DNA of 64,000 nt from JAJECS01 sp965243625 (GTDB taxonomy: Bacteria > Chloroflexota > UBA11872), in the NCBI GenBank assembly GCA_965243625.1, contig CBDEVI010000002.1, positions 3,129,868 through 3,193,867 on the forward strand, in the 5' to 3' direction. The stretch's first letter is position 1; every line of letters begins with the position of its first letter. Below, piece after piece: positions 27,547 to 35,930 of this stretch. The notes beneath the pieces were generated by a model. That model saw only the letters and a program-made list of their open reading frames with translations, ran no database searches and had not been told where the DNA came from. The position numbers were made by a program, and so were the translations under genes.

Positions 27547-28362
27547 TTAGACCAGCGCGAGCGGTCGTACGGGCGATCCGGTGGCGCCCACGAACTTGAG
27601 CGGCGAGAGCACGAAGCCGAACTCGTAGACGCCGTCCGCGGCCAGGGTCTCCAGGTCGGCCATCTCGAGGATGTGGATGCCGTTGCGCGCCAGAAAGATC
27701 AAGTGCACCGGCATGGCCGCGCCGGGGATGACCTGCTCGAATGCCGCCGTGTCGGAGCCGCCCAGGAAGATCCCGCGTTCCACCAGCCACTCGGCGGCGT
27801 CGGCGTTGATACCCGGTTGCCCCTCGCTCTCGGCCAGATACGCCGGTGGGTCGTCCCAATGGCGCATCCACCCCGTGCGCACCAGGACGCAGTCGCCGGC
27901 CTGGATTTCCACCCCCTGGGCCTTCGCCACGCCCTGCAGCGTCTCGGCATCGGCCCCGTAATCCGGCGGCAGGATGTCCACCCCCTCCGCGCCGGCCACG
28001 TCGAGCAGCACGCCGCGGCGAACAACCGGCTCGATGGTGTCCACGCCGATTGACTTCATGCCCCGGCCGCCCTGCTGATTGCAACTCGCGTCCACGCCGC
28101 CGAAGAGCTGTCCGTGCTCGGAGACGTGCGCCAGGGAGTCGATGTGCGTGCCGGTGTGGCCGCACATGACGATCAGCTCGTTGGACGAGCTGTAGCCGCC
28201 GGGACGAAACGTGTCGCCGTGGCGCCGTTGCAGCGTGAAGATGTAAGGCGGATGGGCCGGATGCACCGGCATATCCATCTCGTAGCGCGTGCCTAGGTCG
28301 TACACGCGCGACGCCGTGAGCTGGTCGATCATTTCGGGATTGGCTGCCATTGCCTGCGCCAT
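27547..28362 (-). CDS. cyclase family protein (kynurenine formamidase-like)
   Basis: This 271-residue protein belongs to the metal-dependent cyclase/amidase family (PF04199). The metal motif H-T-G-T-H-x-D occurs in 'MCGHTGTHIDSLAHV', with the second conserved 'GGVDASC' region and a C-terminal 'PVHLIFLARNGIHILEMADL'. Relatives hydrolyse N-formylkynurenine or cyclic amides/esters. The ATG at 28362 is preceded by GGAGG at a spacing of 7; an in-frame ATG four codons further in is less well placed, and a longer upstream frame is a shadow. It converges with the Nudix gene. No kynurenine pathway genes are nearby. Confidence 0.85.
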   Translation of the reverse strand: MAQAMAANPEMIDQLTASRVYDLGTRYEMDMPVHPAHPPYIFTLQRRHGDTFRPGGYSSSNELIVMCGHTGTHIDSLAHVSEHGQLFGGVDASCNQQGGRGMKSIGVDTIEPVVRRGVLLDVAGAEGVDILPPDYGADAETLQGVAKAQGVEIQAGDCVLVRTGWMRHWDDPPAYLAESEGQPGINADAAEWLVERGIFLGGSDTAAFEQVIPGAAMPVHLIFLARNGIHILEMADLETLAADGVYEFGFVLSPLKFVGATGSPVRPLALV

Positions 28363-28446
28363 TGGTGATCCTCCGGTCGATGCCCAGCAGGGGGCCGTTC
28401 CCGCCATAGTGGCGCACCGCGCGGTCCCGGACCACCGGCCCGCGCG

Positions 28447-28452
28447 TAGAAT
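28447..28452 (+). promoter_or_regulatory. TAGAAT -10-like box upstream of GNAT gene
   Basis: TAGAAT lies 28 bases before the ATG at 28481, in the divergent gap shared with the cyclase gene. It is identical to the boxes before the PHP-lon and amidohydrolase genes. No clear -35 is seen. Confidence 0.33.
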
Positions 28453-28480
28453 CACGCGTCCGCCCACGCCGAGCGATGCC

Positions 28481-29548
28481 ATGGCCCCTGAACGCGTCAC
28501 GCTGCGGAACGGCGAGCGCATGCAGATCGAGCGCCTCCTCCCGCCGATGGACACGTTCGGGGGGCGCGTCCGCACCTGGGAACCGCTACAAGACGATCTC
28601 TTCAGCGGAGCGCTGTCCGAGACGCTCTACACGCCCTATTTCGTGGGAGTCATCAACGGTGACTACGCCGGATCGCTGGGCTACTACGTCCCAGTCGACA
28701 CGCGCGACGTCGGCATCGTGGAGTTCGTGGCGACCGAGGACCGGCACCGCCGCAAGGGCGTGGCCGACGTGCTGATGGGGCGCATGCTGCAAGAGTTCGT
28801 GGCGAATGGCGGCCAGGCGCTCCATCTCTGCACGACCAATCCGGTGGCCGGACACCTCTATGAAAACCACGGGTTCTGGTACCGAGTCGGCGACGGCATG
28901 CGCTTCACGGTGGCGGGTGCGGACGAGTTCGACGCGACGTACCTGGCATTCGACGGCGAGCCGGTGGTGCGGGACGCCGTCTGGGGCGATCTGCCGCGCG
29001 CGGCCATTCTCTACAACATGCGCGAGCCGGCCTGGCTGCTCAAGGAGGTCCTGGACGACTGTCTCCGCGACACGCGCTACGAATACCACTTCGCACGCCT
29101 GAAGCTCCGCGTCGCGGATGCGCAGGGCGCCATGCTGGTACTGGCCACGCCCAGGAACCGCGTGGTCGGGCTGACGGTCTTCGTGCGCCGCGACACGTTC
29201 CCGCAGCAGCACGTGGCCACGCTCTCACTGCGCGTGGCGCCGGACTACATGGATCACGCCGTGACCTTGCTTCGCGCCGCGGCCGACCGTGCCGGTGAGA
29301 TCGGCGTAAGCGTGCTCGAGTTTCCAATCGCGGCCCCGGACGAGGACCTCGCGGATATCGCACGCGCCGCCGGCTTCACCGAGGCGGCGCGCCTGCCGAA
29401 CCGCATCCGCGACGGAGACGCCTGGGTCGATCTGGGCCTGTTCGAGCTGGCGCTCGAGCCGCCCGCCCGCGCCTTCCACGAGTCGAAAACCTACTACGCC
29501 AATCGCCATCCTTGGCACGTGGAGCGCATCGCCCAGGGACTGGGCTAG
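28481..29548 (+). CDS. GNAT family N-acetyltransferase, two-domain
   Basis: This 355-residue protein has a GNAT acetyl-CoA site in the first half: 'GIVEFVATEDRHRRKGVADVLMGRML' (motif A with R-x-x-x-G-x-A) followed by 'LHLCTTNPVAGHLYENHGF' (motif B). The second half, from about residue 190, has a weaker GNAT-like pattern including a 'LRVAPDYMDHAVTLLRAAADRAGEIG' stretch and may be a degenerate second domain. The substrate is unknown. I chose the ATG at 28481; the upstream extension is antisense to the cyclase gene. Confidence 0.75.
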   Translation: MAPERVTLRNGERMQIERLLPPMDTFGGRVRTWEPLQDDLFSGALSETLYTPYFVGVINGDYAGSLGYYVPVDTRDVGIVEFVATEDRHRRKGVADVLMGRMLQEFVANGGQALHLCTTNPVAGHLYENHGFWYRVGDGMRFTVAGADEFDATYLAFDGEPVVRDAVWGDLPRAAILYNMREPAWLLKEVLDDCLRDTRYEYHFARLKLRVADAQGAMLVLATPRNRVVGLTVFVRRDTFPQQHVATLSLRVAPDYMDHAVTLLRAAADRAGEIGVSVLEFPIAAPDEDLADIARAAGFTEAARLPNRIRDGDAWVDLGLFELALEPPARAFHESKTYYANRHPWHVERIAQGLG

Positions 29549-29570
29549 TCGGCCTCGACGCGCGGCCGAC
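29548..29570. terminator. stem-loop between convergent genes
   Basis: GTCGGCC and GGCCGAC form a 7-bp stem around a 9-base loop, starting at the last base of the GNAT stop codon and lying before the end of the converging permease gene. There is no T-tract. It is a possible bidirectional terminator. Confidence 0.3.
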
Positions 29571-29595
29571 GACGGCCTTCAGGCTGTGATCTGAG

Positions 29596-31539
29596 TCAAA
29601 GGCCAGGCGTCGCCTGGACGTTGCCAGACCCGTCCGCGTCTGGGTCCGTGCTCCCTGCCGCAAAGGCATTCCGAAGACCGTCGCCGACCAGATGAGCTGA
29701 CAGAACCAGGAGAACGATCAGGATTGTGGGCACTACCCCCGTTGCGGTCGTCAGAAGAGCGAGACCTCGCGATTGCCCGATCATCTGTCCCCAGGTCATT
29801 GCTGGGATGGAGCTGCCAATGCCCAGAAAGCTCAACGCGGCTTCCGCCAAGAGCGCCGCGGCGAAACCGTAGGCGACGGCCACCGTCAACGGGCCTGCCA
29901 GGTTGCCGGGCCTTTGACGCTGCGCTCCCTCCGAATCATCAGCAGCACCTGCTTGACGCTGGAGAAGGCGTTGCCGGCGGACGAGCCTGGCAAATCCGGG
30001 CCAGCTGACAATCCCAATCGTGACGGCCACCACGCTCCCTGGTCCGGCCACTCCGAAAAGAAGCGGGATCACAAGGAACATCATGAGGAAGAGTGCGGGG
30101 ACGGTCGTGACGAGATCCGTGATCCGCATCAGGGCGCCGTCGACCAGACCGCCGTGCCTGGCCGCGGGCACACCGACGGCCAGGCCGATCAAGAGGCTGA
30201 TGACCACGGCCGCCGCGCCCACGCCCATCGACCCGCGGGCCCCGTGAAGCAGCAGGCTGAAGACATCTCGGCCAAAGCTGTCGGTCCCAAGCCAAGGGGA
30301 AGCACTCGAATCACCTATCGACCGCAAGGCGACCACCTCGAAGGGTTCGTAGGGGGCCACGAACGGCCCAAGAACGGCGATGACAAGGAATCCAAGCAGC
30401 ACGACGAGCCCGGCCGTAGCCGGCCGCTGTGACCGGAAGCGGCGTCGCGCGGTACTCCATGGACGGTGCTCGAGCGGTCGGTCGATCAGCTCCAGCGGCG
30501 GGCCGAGCTGTCGCGCAGTGGCGTCGGGGCCGGCTGTGCCGGGCTCACCGGGCGTTGGCGTTGACCTCCCGGGGGATTGGCGAATGCTCGGGTCGAGCCA
30601 GCCGCAAATCACGTCGATCAGCAGCCTTGCCGCAAGCACCACGACCGTGCCGGCGAGGATGGCCGCCGTCACCACCGCGTATTCGCGCTGAAACAGCGAC
30701 CGGTACGCCACGTGCCCCAAGCCGCCCAAGGACAGCAGAGACTCGACCACCAAGGCGCTGCCCACGAGCGGCGCCAGGGATAGGCTGAGGTTTCTAAGCA
30801 ACGGCACACCGACCGTCGGCAGCAGGAATAGCGAGCGCATGGCCATCTCGCCCACCGAGCCCTCTTCGGCTTCAGTTCTTGCTGGTTCTTCCACGGGCGC
30901 GTTCAACATTGCTTGCCGCGCGAAGCGCGTGTACATGGCCATGAAGGGCAGAGCCAAGACTGCAGTCGGCAGGATGGCGTGGTGTACGAGATCGAAATTG
31001 AGCGTTTCCTCAGCACCGGGCGTCCAGAGTCCCATTGCCGGCAGCCATCCCAGCCGAACGGCAAACAAGTAAATTCCCCAAATGGCCAGGAAGGCCGTCG
31101 GGATTGAAGCAAGAACGATGGGAATGGCACTCAGGAAGCGGCTCAGGCTTGACTGCGGCCATAGGATCAAGATCAGCGCGAATGCCATGCCGATGATCAA
31201 GGCGACGGCGAGGGAGGCGGCGACGAGTCCGAGCGTGACCGGAAGTGCCTCGCGGACTACGTCCCCAACCGGACGAGCCCACTGACCGACGTGCCCCAGA
31301 TTCCCGGTCAACACCTCCTTCATCCAAAACAAATACCGCACCGGTCCAGGGGTGTCGCCGCTGAAGCGAGCTTCTAGCTCGGCAGTGTCCTGCCCAGTAC
31401 TCCATGCTTGGCCGTAGGGGCCGAAGAGATTCGCAATTGGGTCGCCGGGGTATAGGCTGATCACGATGAAGATAACGATTGAAATCCCCAGGAATAGCTG
31501 GACTGCAATGAATACTTGTCGTGCGGTATATCTAGCCAT
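29596..31539 (-). CDS. fused OppB-OppC type ABC transporter permease
   Basis: This 647-residue membrane protein joins two peptide/nickel-type permease subunits that are normally separate. Residues 1-315 look like OppB/DppB ('QLFLGISIVIFIVISLYPGDP' N-terminus, six membrane segments). Residues 320-372 are a polar, Pro-rich linker. Residues 373-647 look like OppC/DppC ('PFVAPYEPF', 'LGTDSFGRDVFS', 'TTVPALFLMMFLV'). The coupling loop of the second half ('RQRLLQRQAGAADDSEGAQ', about 522-540) lacks a recognisable EAA motif and is shorter than usual; that of the first half is also divergent. No ATPase or binding-protein gene adjoins it. Base composition is visibly more AT-rich than the flanking genes, so recent acquisition or decay is possible. 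Confidence 0.8.
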   Translation of the reverse strand: MARYTARQVFIAVQLFLGISIVIFIVISLYPGDPIANLFGPYGQAWSTGQDTAELEARFSGDTPGPVRYLFWMKEVLTGNLGHVGQWARPVGDVVREALPVTLGLVAASLAVALIIGMAFALILILWPQSSLSRFLSAIPIVLASIPTAFLAIWGIYLFAVRLGWLPAMGLWTPGAEETLNFDLVHHAILPTAVLALPFMAMYTRFARQAMLNAPVEEPARTEAEEGSVGEMAMRSLFLLPTVGVPLLRNLSLSLAPLVGSALVVESLLSLGGLGHVAYRSLFQREYAVVTAAILAGTVVVLAARLLIDVICGWLDPSIRQSPGRSTPTPGEPGTAGPDATARQLGPPLELIDRPLEHRPWSTARRRFRSQRPATAGLVVLLGFLVIAVLGPFVAPYEPFEVVALRSIGDSSASPWLGTDSFGRDVFSLLLHGARGSMGVGAAAVVISLLIGLAVGVPAARHGGLVDGALMRITDLVTTVPALFLMMFLVIPLLFGVAGPGSVVAVTIGIVSWPGFARLVRRQRLLQRQAGAADDSEGAQRQRPGNLAGPLTVAVAYGFAAALLAEAALSFLGIGSSIPAMTWGQMIGQSRGLALLTTATGVVPTILIVLLVLSAHLVGDGLRNAFAAGSTDPDADGSGNVQATPGL

Positions 31540-31694
31540 TGCCTATAGCCCAATCCATGTGGCTAATCGGTATCAAAATGCTCCGCTCGAGTCGAATATA
31601 TTCGCGAGCGTACACGGATGGTTCTTGTGACGGCAAGTCCCCTCGTGCGCGCATCCCAATCCTCGCCGATTAATGTTGCGGCCGCGGGATGAAG

Positions 31695-32285
31695 CTACTC
31701 CGACAGATAGCCCCGCCGGACGGCCTCGTCGATCAGACCCCGCGCGAACTCCCAAAGCTCCGGCGCGCCGTCCGCGATGCTGGCATTCACGGCCGTCACC
31801 TGCGCGCGGCGCACGCCGTGCTTGCGCCAGGCGTGGCCCTGGGTGTGGAAGTTGAGCAGGAGCGGCTGCAGGCGGTCCAGCGCGAAGGCGAACTTGGCCT
31901 CGGGCGTCTGCCGTGCTTCGAATTCCTCCCACGCCGCGCGCAGCCCGGCGGCCTGATCGGGCGGCAGCAGGCCGAAGATGCGGTCGGCCGCGGCGCGTTC
32001 CTTCTCCGCTTGCCGCTCGCGGGCCGCGGTGTCGTAGATGAAGGTGTCGCCGGCGTCGATCTCGACCAGGTCGTGGACCAGCAGCATCTCGATCACGCGA
32101 TCGACGTCGATTTCCTCGCGCGCATACTCGGCAAGCAGCCGCGCCATCACCGCCAGGTGCCAGGCGTGCTCCGCGTCGTTTTCGCGCCGGCCCTCCTCGA
32201 TGACCAGGGAGTTGCGGAGGATGGACTTGGCCTTGTCGATCTCGACGATGAACGCCAGTTGACGCTGCAGGCGGTCGGAGGTCAC
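31695..32285 (-). CDS. HD-domain hydrolase (YfbR/HDDC2-like nucleotidase)
   Basis: This 196-residue protein has the HD-superfamily metal motifs: 'DAEHAWHLAVMARLL' (first His), 'LVHDLVEIDAGDTF' (His-Asp pair) and a later 'LDRLQPLLLNF' Asp. It most resembles the HDDC2/YfbR group of 5'-deoxynucleotidases, with the opening 'RQLAFIVEIDKAKSILRNSL' (family: F..E.D.LK...R). The GTG start overlaps the stop of the LutB-LutA fusion (GTGA), so it is the third gene of a pyk-lutBA-HD operon. The functional connection is unclear. Confidence 0.85.
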   Translation of the reverse strand: MTSDRLQRQLAFIVEIDKAKSILRNSLVIEEGRRENDAEHAWHLAVMARLLAEYAREEIDVDRVIEMLLVHDLVEIDAGDTFIYDTAARERQAEKERAAADRIFGLLPPDQAAGLRAAWEEFEARQTPEAKFAFALDRLQPLLLNFHTQGHAWRKHGVRRAQVTAVNASIADGAPELWEFARGLIDEAVRRGYLSE

Positions 32286-34417
32286 TCGGCGTCCGGGGCC
32301 GCGTCCCGCAGAAGCTCGGCCAGGTGGACCGGGCGCGGGGCGTCGGGCGTCGCGCCGTCCGAGTCCAGGTGCAGCAGGCAGCCGGGATTGTCGCCGCAGA
32401 CGAAACGGGCGCCGGTGGACGCGAAGGCGTCCAGCTTTCGCTGGCGCATGCGGCCGGCCACTTCGGGAAAGTCGAACGAGAACGAGCCGCCGAACCCGCA
32501 GCATTCGCCGCTGTAGGGCGCCTCGCGCACGTCATAGCCCGCGGCCTCGAGCAGCCGGCGCGTGCCGTCTCCGAGGCCGAGACCGTGACGAGACTGGCAG
32601 GCGTCGTGCACGGTCACTGCGCGGCGCGGCTGCGGCGCGGAGGTGCCGGCGAGCCCATGCTCCTCGACGTAGGTGGCGAAATCGACCAGGCGGCTTGCCG
32701 CTGCCTCCGCTCGCTCCCGCCACTCCGGCTCGTCGGCAAACAGGCGCGGATAGTCGTCGCGGATGGCGCCCAGGCAACTAGTCGACGTGCTGACGACGGT
32801 GTCGACGCTGGACTTCTCGATGGCTTCGATGGTCTGCTTGGCCATCTCACGGGCAGATTCGCGATAGCCGGCGTTGATGGCCGGCAGCCCGCAGCAAGAC
32901 TCGAAGACGACCGGTGCGACGTCGCCGAGCACTTGCACGGCCGCTTCCCCAGTTTCCGGCGCGAGCCAGTCGGTGAGACAGCCGGGGAAGTAGGCCACCC
33001 GGGCCTGTTCGCCATCCTCGGCGATCAGATTCGGCAGTCGATCGCGGAAGGGACGCGCCGCCACCGGCGGCAACGGTCGCGCACGCAGCGGCGATCCCGG
33101 CAGCCGGCGCGCCAGCGCCTGCGCCCCAGGAATTCGGGTGAAGGTGCGCAGGCCCTTCTCGAACGCCCGAGGATCGGCAAGCATCCGCAGCGCCAGCGAC
33201 TTGAGCCGGTTCTTTGCCGCGCCGTCGTCGACGGCGCGCGTCCGCACCTCTTGGATCAGCTGGGGAATCGGAATACCGGCGGGACACACCGTGGCGCAGG
33301 CGCCGCAGCCCGCGCAGAGCGACTGCGGCCCGGCCACGTTCTCCATGCCGTGGTGGAACGGCGTGAGCAGCAGGCCGATGGGACCGGTGTAGATGTGGCC
33401 CATGGCGTGGCCGCCGACCTGCTGATAGGTCGGGCAGACGTTCGAGCAGGCCCCGCAGCGCACGCACTGGAGCGCGGTTTGGAACATCGGGTCGCGCCGC
33501 ATGGCCTCGCGACCGTTGTCGAGCAGCACGACGTGCACGTCGCGCGGTCCATGGACGCCCAGCGACAGCGACATCTCGATGTCGGCGCTGCGGCTGGGTC
33601 CGCTGATGAAGGAGACGTAGCTGGACATGGTCTGTCCCGTGGCGCTCGCCGGCAGCAAGTCCAGCGTCGCCGCCGCGTCGGTCATGGTGGCGACGAGCTT
33701 GTCCACGCCCGCAACCACGATGTGCAACGACGGCAGGCTGCTGCACAGCCGCGCATTGCCCTCATTGCTCACAAGCATCACGCTGCCGGTGCTGGCCACC
33801 AGGGCGTTGGCGCCCGTGATGCCGGCGTCGGCGGCGATGAACTTGTCGCGCAGGTACTCGCGCGCCGCCCGCACCAGCGTGTCGGGGTCCGGCGGCAGGT
33901 CCTGTCCGGTGGCGCTGCCGATCAGCTCGGCCGCGCGCTCGCGGGTGATGTGCAACGCCGGCGCGACGATGTGCGAGGGCAGCTCGTCCGCGATCTGCAC
34001 CAGGTACTCGCCCAGGTCGGTCTCGACCACTTCCAACCCGTCGGCTTCGAGCGCCTGGTTCAGGCCGATCTCCTCGGTGGCCATGGACTTGCTCTTGACG
34101 ACCATGCGCGCGGACGCATCGCGAAGCAGCTTGGCCACGGTTTTGCGCACCGCGGCTGCGTCGGCCGGCGGATGCACCACCATCCCGGCCTTCTCGGCAA
34201 CCGCGGTGAACTGCTCCAGCAGGCGCGGGCCGTCGGCGACGTCGCGCTTGCGGATCGCCGCCAGGCGCGCCTGCTCGGCGGGGAAGTCTCGTCCCTGGAA
34301 CGCCTCGCGCCGGCGTCCGTCCAGCAGCGGCAGCACCCGTCCCAGCGCCATCGGCAGCGAGTCCGATTCCAGCGCGTCCCGGAGCCGCTTCTTGAACGGC
34401 GCGACGGCGTGGCTCAC
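32282..34417 (-). CDS. fused LutB-LutA iron-sulfur oxidoreductase
   Basis: This 711-residue protein combines two subunits of the L-lactate oxidation complex LutABC. Residues about 60-300 are the LUD domain ('MVVKSKSMATEEIGLN', 'GITGANALVASTGSVML'). Two 4Fe-4S clusters follow, with Cys 318/321/324/328 and 368/371/374/378, as in LutB. From about residue 470 comes a LutA/GlpC-like part with two CCG motifs ('ESCCGLPAINAGYRE', 'GECCGFGGSFSFDFPEVAG'). LutC is not in the window. It probably passes electrons from lactate or another 2-hydroxyacid to the quinone pool. I chose the GTG at 34417, which overlaps the pyk stop (GTGA); a TTG four codons upstream is also possible. Adjacent pyruvate kinase fits a pyruvate-centred role. 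Confidence 0.88.
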   Translation of the reverse strand: MSHAVAPFKKRLRDALESDSLPMALGRVLPLLDGRRREAFQGRDFPAEQARLAAIRKRDVADGPRLLEQFTAVAEKAGMVVHPPADAAAVRKTVAKLLRDASARMVVKSKSMATEEIGLNQALEADGLEVVETDLGEYLVQIADELPSHIVAPALHITRERAAELIGSATGQDLPPDPDTLVRAAREYLRDKFIAADAGITGANALVASTGSVMLVSNEGNARLCSSLPSLHIVVAGVDKLVATMTDAAATLDLLPASATGQTMSSYVSFISGPSRSADIEMSLSLGVHGPRDVHVVLLDNGREAMRRDPMFQTALQCVRCGACSNVCPTYQQVGGHAMGHIYTGPIGLLLTPFHHGMENVAGPQSLCAGCGACATVCPAGIPIPQLIQEVRTRAVDDGAAKNRLKSLALRMLADPRAFEKGLRTFTRIPGAQALARRLPGSPLRARPLPPVAARPFRDRLPNLIAEDGEQARVAYFPGCLTDWLAPETGEAAVQVLGDVAPVVFESCCGLPAINAGYRESAREMAKQTIEAIEKSSVDTVVSTSTSCLGAIRDDYPRLFADEPEWRERAEAAASRLVDFATYVEEHGLAGTSAPQPRRAVTVHDACQSRHGLGLGDGTRRLLEAAGYDVREAPYSGECCGFGGSFSFDFPEVAGRMRQRKLDAFASTGARFVCGDNPGCLLHLDSDGATPDAPRPVHLAELLRDAAPDAE

Positions 34418-35844
34418 GGCGCCGACCAATCGCCGACGCGATGCAGCTTGAGCAGGTTCGTGCCGGCCTTGCCCACCGGCGACGCCGCCACCAACACCAC
34501 CGGAGTTCCCCCCGCCAGCCCGAAGTCTCGGGTCAGGCCGGCGTCCAGCATCCCAATCACCGCGTCCGTATTGGGCATGCGCTCGGTGAGCATCGGATGC
34601 ACGGCGCGGTGCAGCGTCAGGCGGCGGGCAATGGCTTCGTCGGCGCAGAAGGCCGCGATGGGGACGCGCGGCCTTGCCGCCGCCAGCAGCTCCGCGGTGG
34701 AGCCGGTCTTGGTGAAGCAGGCGATTGCGGCGATCTCTGGATTGGCCGCCGTGACGTCCGCCGCCGCGCGGGCCACGGCCGCGGCTGAATCGCCGGGTTC
34801 CGGCTGCAGCGCCGGGGTCGAAAACTCGTCGCCGTGGCGCTCGGTTTCGGTGGCGATGCGGGCGGCCGTTTGCACGGCGGCGACGGGATGCCGCCCGATG
34901 GCCGTCTCGGCCGACAGCATCACGGCGTCGGCGTCGTCGAGGACGGCGTTGGCGACATCGCTCACCTCGGCGCGCGTGGGACGCGGTTCCTCAATCATGG
35001 ACTCCAGCATATGTGTCGCGATGATCGCCGGAACGCCCAGCGCGACGGCCTGGCGGGTCAGGCGCTTCTGGATCAGGGGCACTCGTTCGAGGTCCACGTC
35101 CACGCCCAGGTCGCCGCGGGCGAGCATCACGGCGTCGGCCGCCTGAAGGATATCCGCTGCCGCCTGGACGGCGGCGCCGGTCTCGATCTTGGCGACGATG
35201 GGGATCTTCGGCTCGCCAAGCGCCGCGCGCAGGGCGTCCACGTCGGACGCCTGGCGCACGAACGACTGCGCGACGTAGTCGGCGCCGAGCGCGCGGGCTC
35301 GCACGAGATCCGCGCGATCACGGTCCGTGATGGCCGGCAGCGAGAGCCGCACGGAAGGCACGTTGACGCCGGCGTGCGATCGCAGGACGCCCCCGGTCAC
35401 CACCTCGCACGCCACGTCGTCGCGGGTGGACGTCACGCGCAGCTCGACCGCGCCGTCGGCCAGCGATATCCGATCGCCCGGCTGCAAGTCGAGCCCCAGC
35501 CCGTCGTGATTGGTTGCCGCGCCGTGCGCATCGCCGATCTCCGCGCCGCGTCGCAGCGTGAATGTCGCACCGGTCGTGAGCGTGACGCCGCCAGGCGGCA
35601 GCCGGCCCAGCCGCACCTTCGGACCTGCCAGGTCCACCAACACCGCCACCGGCCGGCAGGCGCGCGCGGACGCGTCGCGCACCGCCCGCGCCGCAGCCGC
35701 GTGGTCGGCTGGCGTGCCGTGCGAGAAGTTGAGGCGCGCCACGTCCATACCGGCCGCCACCAGCTCGTTGACCCGGCCAACGCTGGCGGGGCCGATCGTG
35801 GCGACGATCTTGGTGCGGCGCCGGGCCATGGCGTCGGCGGTCAT
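34414..35844 (-). CDS. pyk: pyruvate kinase
   Basis: Pyruvate kinase (476 residues) makes pyruvate and ATP from PEP. Motifs present are 'RTKIVATIGPAS' at the start, 'DLAGPKVRLG', 'PIVAKIETGAAV' with the catalytic Lys, 'MLARGDLGVDVDLERVPLIQK' (Mg-binding), 'ESMIEEPRPTRAEVSDVANAV' and 'AETAIGRHPVAA'. The C-terminal regulatory domain is present; there is no extra PEP-utiliser domain. Either the ATG at 35844 or the one at 35829 could be the start, and neither has a clear Shine-Dalgarno. It heads the pyk-lutBA-HD operon. Confidence 0.95.
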   Translation of the reverse strand: MTADAMARRRTKIVATIGPASVGRVNELVAAGMDVARLNFSHGTPADHAAAARAVRDASARACRPVAVLVDLAGPKVRLGRLPPGGVTLTTGATFTLRRGAEIGDAHGAATNHDGLGLDLQPGDRISLADGAVELRVTSTRDDVACEVVTGGVLRSHAGVNVPSVRLSLPAITDRDRADLVRARALGADYVAQSFVRQASDVDALRAALGEPKIPIVAKIETGAAVQAAADILQAADAVMLARGDLGVDVDLERVPLIQKRLTRQAVALGVPAIIATHMLESMIEEPRPTRAEVSDVANAVLDDADAVMLSAETAIGRHPVAAVQTAARIATETERHGDEFSTPALQPEPGDSAAAVARAAADVTAANPEIAAIACFTKTGSTAELLAAARPRVPIAAFCADEAIARRLTLHRAVHPMLTERMPNTDAVIGMLDAGLTRDFGLAGGTPVVLVAASPVGKAGTNLLKLHRVGDWSAP

Positions 35845-35890
35845 TTGGCAATCACGGAGTCGCCGGTAGGTCGCCTCTCGCGATCCGGCA

Positions 35891-35896
35891 TAGAAT
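35891..35896 (+). promoter_or_regulatory. TAGAAT -10-like box upstream of amidohydrolase
   Basis: TAGAAT overlaps the first in-frame ATG (35895) of the amidohydrolase frame. If it is the promoter, transcription begins near 35903 and the real start must be the ATG at 35931, which also has a G-run eight bases upstream. Confidence 0.35.
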
Positions 35897-35930
35897 GGCC
35901 CGCTTTGCCCGCGTTCGGGGGGCTTCCCGC

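Noticed and set aside
29603..29617. Short palindrome CCAGGCG-T-CGCCTGG
   Set aside because: It lies inside the permease coding end; the one-base loop cannot fold as a hairpin and there is no T-tract.
29900..30010. Frameshift in the OppC-like half of the fused permease
   Set aside because: I read the other two frames across the loop; neither restores a full EAA motif, so a simple single-base indel is not shown. Kept only as a degenerate loop.
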